This document shows, one piece after another, positions 60,329 through 64,000 of a stretch of DNA of 64,000 nt; position 1 is the first letter of the stretch; every line of letters begins with the position of its first letter. This DNA comes from CAYOWQ01 sp964407695 (GTDB lineage Bacteria > Planctomycetota > Phycisphaerae > Phycisphaerales > SM1A02). Under the pieces are notes generated by a model. It was not told the origin of the DNA and searched no databases. It was given only the letters and a program-made list of their open reading frames with translations. The stretch covers positions 186,001 to 250,000 of the forward strand of contig CAYOWQ010000001.1 of the NCBI GenBank assembly GCA_964407695.1. The letters run 5' to 3'. The position numbers and the translations under genes were made by a program.

Positions 60329-60382
60329 TGGAAATTTCCACAATAACTGTTGCAACAGATAAACCAGATGTTATGATCTGGA
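60329..60382 (+). promoter_or_regulatory. Divergent promoter region with three palindromes before the marR-like gene
   Basis: TGGAAATTTCCA (60329-60340) and CTGTTGCAACAG (60347-60358) are perfect 12-base palindromes. CCAGAT/ATCTGG (60365-60370 with 60377-60382) is a six-base-arm inverted repeat. TTGCAA (60350-60355) and TATGAT (60373-60378) make a sigma-70-like pair with a 17-base spacer. That would place the transcript start at or just after ATG 60384, so leaderless. Overlap of palindromes with the promoter fits MarR autoregulation. Confidence 0.55.
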
Positions 60383-60383
60383 T

Positions 60384-60911
60384 ATGGGAACGTCGGCCCT
60401 GCAATCCCAGTTGAAGAAGCGGCACCCGTTTGAGGCCCCCGAGCAGGAGACCATGCTCAATCTCCTGCGAACAACGGGGGTGCTGCAGGCGGAGTTCGAA
60501 CGGCTTTTTCGAAAGCACGGCCTGTCGGGATCGACGTACAACATTCTGCGAATCCTTCGCGGCGAGGCGGATGGTAACAATCCGCGGCTTAGCTGCTGCG
60601 AAGTGTCGGCCAGACTTGTGACGCAAGTACCTGATATGACTAGACTTGTGGACAGATTGGAGCGGGTCGGGCTGGTGCGGCGAGAGCGGTCGACGGATGA
60701 CCGCCGCGTGATCCTTTTGACCATTACGGATGAAGGCAGAAAGCGGCTTTCGGAGCTGGATCAGGCAGTTTTGAGCCTGCATCGGCAACAGTTGGGACAT
60801 TTGAGCGGTGTGGAGATGGTGGCTCTGAACGAATTGCTGGTGAAGGCACGGATGCGGTCTGAGGAGACGCAGGCCGCCAAAGGGGTTCAGGATCTCGACG
60901 AACAATGTTGA
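60384..60911 (+). CDS. MarR-family transcriptional regulator
   Basis: 175 residues. The winged HTH is present: LSCCEVSARLVTQVPDMTRL as recognition region (about 73-92) and LVRRERSTDDRRVILLTITD as the wing (about 97-116), flanked by long dimerisation helices. There are two adjacent cysteines before the recognition helix and one at the C-terminus, so redox sensing is possible but does not match the OhrR Cys position clearly. Next to it are a YceI gene and an FMN-reductase gene on the same strand. There is no Shine-Dalgarno site, in line with a leaderless transcript. Confidence 0.92.
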   Translation: MGTSALQSQLKKRHPFEAPEQETMLNLLRTTGVLQAEFERLFRKHGLSGSTYNILRILRGEADGNNPRLSCCEVSARLVTQVPDMTRLVDRLERVGLVRRERSTDDRRVILLTITDEGRKRLSELDQAVLSLHRQQLGHLSGVEMVALNELLVKARMRSEETQAAKGVQDLDEQC

Positions 60912-60963
60912 GACAGTAATCGTATAAACAGTAATATTCCTCTAATTCTTGAAAGAGCGACAC

Positions 60964-61608
60964 ATGAAACGCTGGGTGACTGGAATCGTTGGATGCATTG
61001 CCATGGCTGCGGCAGTGGGCATGGCCCCGATCAGCCGCATGGGTGAGATCGCGTTTGACTTCAAGGATCCGAAGGGCGTGAACGGCCTGACGGTGATGCT
61101 GGATTCGGAACTCGAGCCGATCGTGGGCACGGCGAGCGGGATCACCGGCGAGGTAACGTTTGATCCGAGCGATCCCAAGTCGCTTCACGGAACGCTTCGC
61201 CTTGAAACGAAGGGCATCAAACTGTCGCAGCCGCAGATGACCGGCGTGCTGATGTCGGGCGACTGGCTCGATGCCGAGAAGTATCCCTCGATCGAGGTGA
61301 CGCTCGACAAGGTGACGTCGAGCGAATCGAAGATCGCGAACGGCGTTCACCTGAAGGTGGATGGGAAGGTCACGATCAAGAGCCATACCGAGCCGATGTC
61401 GTTCGACATCGACGCCACCTACCTCTCCAACCGTGCGGGTGATCGGATGAAGGGGGCGACGGGTGACTTGTTGAAGCTTCGAACGACGTTCGTCGTCAAG
61501 CGCAGCGTCTTTGGCATCAAGACCGATGCACCGCCGGCGGTGGTGGCTGACGACATCGTCATCTCGGGGGCGTTGATCGGCCACTCTGCCAGTAGCGCCG
61601 GGAACTGA
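60964..61608 (+). CDS. Secreted YceI-family lipid-binding protein
   Basis: 214 residues from ATG 60964 with a signal peptide (1-20). The YceI lipocalin-like barrel shows ITGEVTFDPSDPKSLHGTLR near 60 and SGDWLDAEKYPSIEVT near 98. Another segment is HLKVDGKVTIKSHTEPMSFD near 135. YceI proteins bind polyisoprenoids or fatty acids in the periplasm. Between the MarR stop and this start are two direct ACAGTAAT repeats (about 60914-60942) that might be regulator sites. Confidence 0.9.
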   Translation: MKRWVTGIVGCIAMAAAVGMAPISRMGEIAFDFKDPKGVNGLTVMLDSELEPIVGTASGITGEVTFDPSDPKSLHGTLRLETKGIKLSQPQMTGVLMSGDWLDAEKYPSIEVTLDKVTSSESKIANGVHLKVDGKVTIKSHTEPMSFDIDATYLSNRAGDRMKGATGDLLKLRTTFVVKRSVFGIKTDAPPAVVADDIVISGALIGHSASSAGN

Positions 61609-61706
61609 AACACGATTCAATCTCCTCTCACCTCTTCCGCGCTCTGACGGGCGTGGAGAGGTTTCCACCGCGCGATCGAGGCGCGAATTCATCTTCGGAG
61701 AGAACC

Positions 61707-62285
61707 ATGAGCACCCCCAGAATTCTCGCGTTTTCAGGTAGCTTGCGCAAGGACTCGTTCAATACACGCCTGGTTCACATCGCGGCTGAGGGCGCACGGT
61801 CGGCCGGCGCAGACGTGACGGAGATCGAGCTTCGCAACTTTCCCATGCCGATTTTCGGCGAAGACCTCGAACGCGAGCAGGGCATGCCGGAGCACGCGAG
61901 GCGGCTACGACAACTGATGCTCGATCATCAGGGGTTGTTGATCTCTTCACCCGAATACAACAGTTCGATCACCGCCGCCCTCAAGAATGCAATCGACTGG
62001 GTCTCTCGCAGCGAGGAAGGCAAGGGATCGCTGACGCCCTACGAGGGCAAGGTGGCGACCCTGATGTCGGCATCGCCGGGTGCGCTGGGAGGTTTGCGCG
62101 GACTCGTTCATCTGCGGGCGATCCTCGGCAATATCAAGGTCATCGTGTTGCCTGAGCAGGTCGCGATCTCCAAGGCGCACGAACTGTTTGACGCGAACGG
62201 GCGATTGAAGGACGCCGCGCAACACGCGGCGATCGAGGGCCTTGGCAAACGGCTGGCCGCGGTCGTTCGAGCGATGAGTTCCTGA
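61707..62285 (+). CDS. NADPH-dependent FMN reductase family protein
   Basis: 192 residues from ATG 61707, placed after GGAGAG. The flavodoxin-like fold has ILAFSGSLRKDSFNTRLV at the N-terminus (FMN phosphate loop), ELRNFPMPIFGEDLE, and the active-site motif LLISSPEYNSSITAALKNAI near 78-97. These enzymes reduce quinones, chromate or azo compounds using NADPH. It lies 98 bases after the YceI gene and may share the MarR control. It is convergent with the histidine kinase gene, with only two bases between stops. Confidence 0.92.
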   Translation: MSTPRILAFSGSLRKDSFNTRLVHIAAEGARSAGADVTEIELRNFPMPIFGEDLEREQGMPEHARRLRQLMLDHQGLLISSPEYNSSITAALKNAIDWVSRSEEGKGSLTPYEGKVATLMSASPGALGGLRGLVHLRAILGNIKVIVLPEQVAISKAHELFDANGRLKDAAQHAAIEGLGKRLAAVVRAMSS

Positions 62286-62287
62286 TC

Positions 62288-63856
62288 TCAGGCCATGAGC
62301 GGGGCCAGTTCCTGCGGTCGATAGTTGAGCGGCAGGTCAACCCAGAAGGAAGATCCCCTGCCGGGCTCGGAGAAGACGCCGACCGAGCCGCCGAGCATTT
62401 CGGCGAGTTCCTTGCAGATGGCCAGCCCGAGGCCTGTGCCACCGTGTTGCTTGGTGTGGCTGGCATCAACCTGGCGGAATTTCTCAAAGATCATGTCCTG
62501 CATGTCGGTGGGGATTCCGGGGCCGCGATCGGCAACGCGCAGCCGAATGCCGGTGAGCGGTTCATCGCGCGCGGCGGATGGATAGATCGGTTCGGCGGTG
62601 ATGGTGATGGTTTCACCGGGGGGCGAGAACTTCACGGCATTGGAGAGGAAGTTATAGAGAATCTGCTGAAGTTTTCCCGGGTCGGTGTCGATGCGTGGAA
62701 GATCGCGGGGCGCCTCAATCCGGAGGGAGATCTGCTTGGCCTCGGCCTGCGGCCGCATGATGGTGACGAGTCCTTCGAGCAGGTCTCCGAGGCTGGTTGG
62801 TTCGACGGAGATTTCCATGCGGCCGGCCTCGATCTTGGCCATATTCAGCAGTTCGTTGATCATGTCGAGCAGTGAGCGCCCGCTGGTCAGGATGTTGCGG
62901 ATATATCGCGTGCGCTTGGGGTCGGAGGCAGGTTCGATTCGCGCAATTTCCTCGAGCAGTTCGGCGAAGCCGATGATGGAATTGAGGGGGGTGCGCAGTT
63001 CGTGGCTGACGTTGGCGAGGAATTCGCTCTTGAGGCGATTGGATTCGTAGAGGCCGACGTTGGCTTCGGCGAGCTCGTTGAGCTTGAGGTCGAGGTTTTC
63101 GTTCATGGCCTCGAGCTGGGCTCGTCCCGCCTGAAGGCGGTCGAGCATGGTGTTGAACGCTTCCGAGAGTTGCTGGAATTCATCGCCCGTGGTGATGGCG
63201 GAGCGGATGTTGATGTCGCCCTTCTGGACCTGCTCGGCGGTGGCGCGAAGTCGGCGGACGGGCGAGAGAATGAGCTTGGTGAGGATCAGGTAGAAGACCA
63301 GCATCGCGAGCAGGCCGGCGACAAAGCCGGCGGCGACGATATAGACACGATTCCAGATCACCTGCTGGGAGGCGAATTCGCTGGTGCGTTCAACGAGCAG
63401 GATTCCACGAAGGGGGTTGGCGACTCCGGTATCGACAATGCGCGGCGTGAAGTCGGCATTGCGCCCCGTGAGCCGGCGCCACTCGGATTCCCGGAGGGCG
63501 CGAGCATACCTGTATACGGTCTGGCCCTCCTGGCGTGATGTCTCGAATCGCTCCCGGGCCTCGTTGCCCTGGGAGAATTCGGCGAGGGCAGCGCTGAGGA
63601 ACTCGTCGGGACTGGAGTCGGATGCCAATTGTTCAACGCGGTACAGGCGCATCGGGATCGGAACGCCACTGGCTTCGCGCAACTCAAACCCGTTCTGGAT
63701 GTAGGAGTCAGCCAGTTGGCGGGCGAGTTCCAGCTGGCTCTCGCGGACCATTCCCCCCATGCGAAACATCACGACGCTGAGGGCGACGCCGACAATGAGA
63801 ACGACAGCGCTGCCGAAGAGCAGTTGACACTTGTTGGCCAGGGAGACGTGGGCCAT
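62288..63856 (-). CDS. Membrane sensor histidine kinase
   Basis: 522 residues. Two membrane helices (about 11-31 and 172-195) bracket a periplasmic sensor of about 140 residues that resembles Tll0287-like/DUF3365 haem-sensing domains. HAMP follows (about 196-248), then a coiled linker, the HisKA dimerisation domain with phospho-acceptor His285 in VSHELRTPLN, and HATPase with NAVKFSPPGE, VADRGPGIP and GGTGLGLAICKEL boxes. All catalytic boxes are intact. No response regulator is adjacent in the window. Its sensor ligand is unknown. Confidence 0.93.
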   Translation of the reverse strand: MAHVSLANKCQLLFGSAVVLIVGVALSVVMFRMGGMVRESQLELARQLADSYIQNGFELREASGVPIPMRLYRVEQLASDSSPDEFLSAALAEFSQGNEARERFETSRQEGQTVYRYARALRESEWRRLTGRNADFTPRIVDTGVANPLRGILLVERTSEFASQQVIWNRVYIVAAGFVAGLLAMLVFYLILTKLILSPVRRLRATAEQVQKGDINIRSAITTGDEFQQLSEAFNTMLDRLQAGRAQLEAMNENLDLKLNELAEANVGLYESNRLKSEFLANVSHELRTPLNSIIGFAELLEEIARIEPASDPKRTRYIRNILTSGRSLLDMINELLNMAKIEAGRMEISVEPTSLGDLLEGLVTIMRPQAEAKQISLRIEAPRDLPRIDTDPGKLQQILYNFLSNAVKFSPPGETITITAEPIYPSAARDEPLTGIRLRVADRGPGIPTDMQDMIFEKFRQVDASHTKQHGGTGLGLAICKELAEMLGGSVGVFSEPGRGSSFWVDLPLNYRPQELAPLMA

Positions 63857-63936
63857 TGGCCATGAGCATAGTCGGAACGCGGACCGGGTAGAATGCCTGC
63901 GGCTGATGACCGGCCTGCGATAAAGGCGGTGGCTCC

Positions 63937-64000
63937 ATGCTCGGCGCCCTGACGATCTCTCGACTGCTTCTGAAGATGTGCGAAGTGGAGGCTTCGGACC
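63937..64000 (+). CDS. Start of an unidentified gene cut by the window edge
   Basis: ATG 63937 opens a frame reading MLGALTISRLLLKMCEVEAS to the window end, with AAGGCGG a few bases upstream. Only 21 codons are visible, too few for identification. Its orientation is divergent from the histidine kinase. Confidence 0.35.
   Translation, partial: MLGALTISRLLLKMCEVEASD

Overview
The window looks like chromosomal DNA of a planctomycete, most likely of the Phycisphaerae/Phycisphaerales type. This is inferred from high GC, nine genes ending in paired dockerin-like EF-hand repeats of the form DLNGDG-VVNGADLGLLLxxWG, very large secreted beta-helix and beta-propeller proteins, an ECF sigma factor next to a membrane Ser/Thr kinase, and a DNA topoisomerase VI B subunit. 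No database search was possible. There is no rRNA, CRISPR array, transposase or prophage; one tRNA-Ser(UGA) is present.

Layout. 1-9.1 kb (minus): an apparent operon of secreted proteins, with three tandem paralogues carrying C-terminal S74 intramolecular chaperone domains, coupled by overlapping stop/start codons to a large FG-GAP/dockerin protein, behind a seven-bladed FG-GAP propeller gene. 9.2-20.5 kb: murQ, a 1174-residue repeat protein with a clear terminator, an AlkD-like DNA glycosylase, a Cys-rich repeat/dockerin protein, a GT39-type glycosyltransferase and mgtE. 20.6-26.6 kb: an orphan adenine methyltransferase, a broken membrane-protein gene, citrate/methylcitrate synthase, small zinc-ribbon membrane proteins, a Kelch lipoprotein and 2-methylisocitrate lyase. 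26.6-32.5 kb: a Ser/Thr kinase with sigma factor, then an ECF sigma/anti-sigma (SigK/RskA-like) pair beside a double fasciclin gene. 32.9-42.2 kb: secreted beta-helix, HAF-repeat, adhesin and propeller proteins with dockerin tails, plus the tRNA. 42.3-49.3 kb: a class V aminotransferase divergent from a TPR/metallopeptidase gene, followed by a compact plus-strand operon (CMD protein, DCC thiol protein, FAD oxidoreductase, type III polyketide synthase). 49.4-56.8 kb: a zinc metalloprotease, topoisomerase VI B, a tandem pair of small exported proteins, and a long dockerin protein. 57-64 kb: an NtrC-type regulator, a UbiA-type prenyltransferase, a second orphan DNA methyltransferase, MarR/YceI/FMN-reductase and a sensor histidine kinase.

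Two broad patterns stand out. First, strand composition changes near 19-21 kb: sampled lines to the left are strongly C-rich on the plus strand and those just to the right are G-rich, as at a replication origin or an inversion boundary. Second, four genes are broken by single events (two in-frame stops at 21.9 and 34.45 kb; two frameshifts near 53.3 and 56.6 kb). Three of these are exported surface proteins, so either sequencing errors or real decay of redundant surface genes could explain them.

Many start codons here were moved downstream of the longest possible reading frame because a Shine-Dalgarno site, a signal peptide or a 1-4 base stop/start overlap supports the later start.
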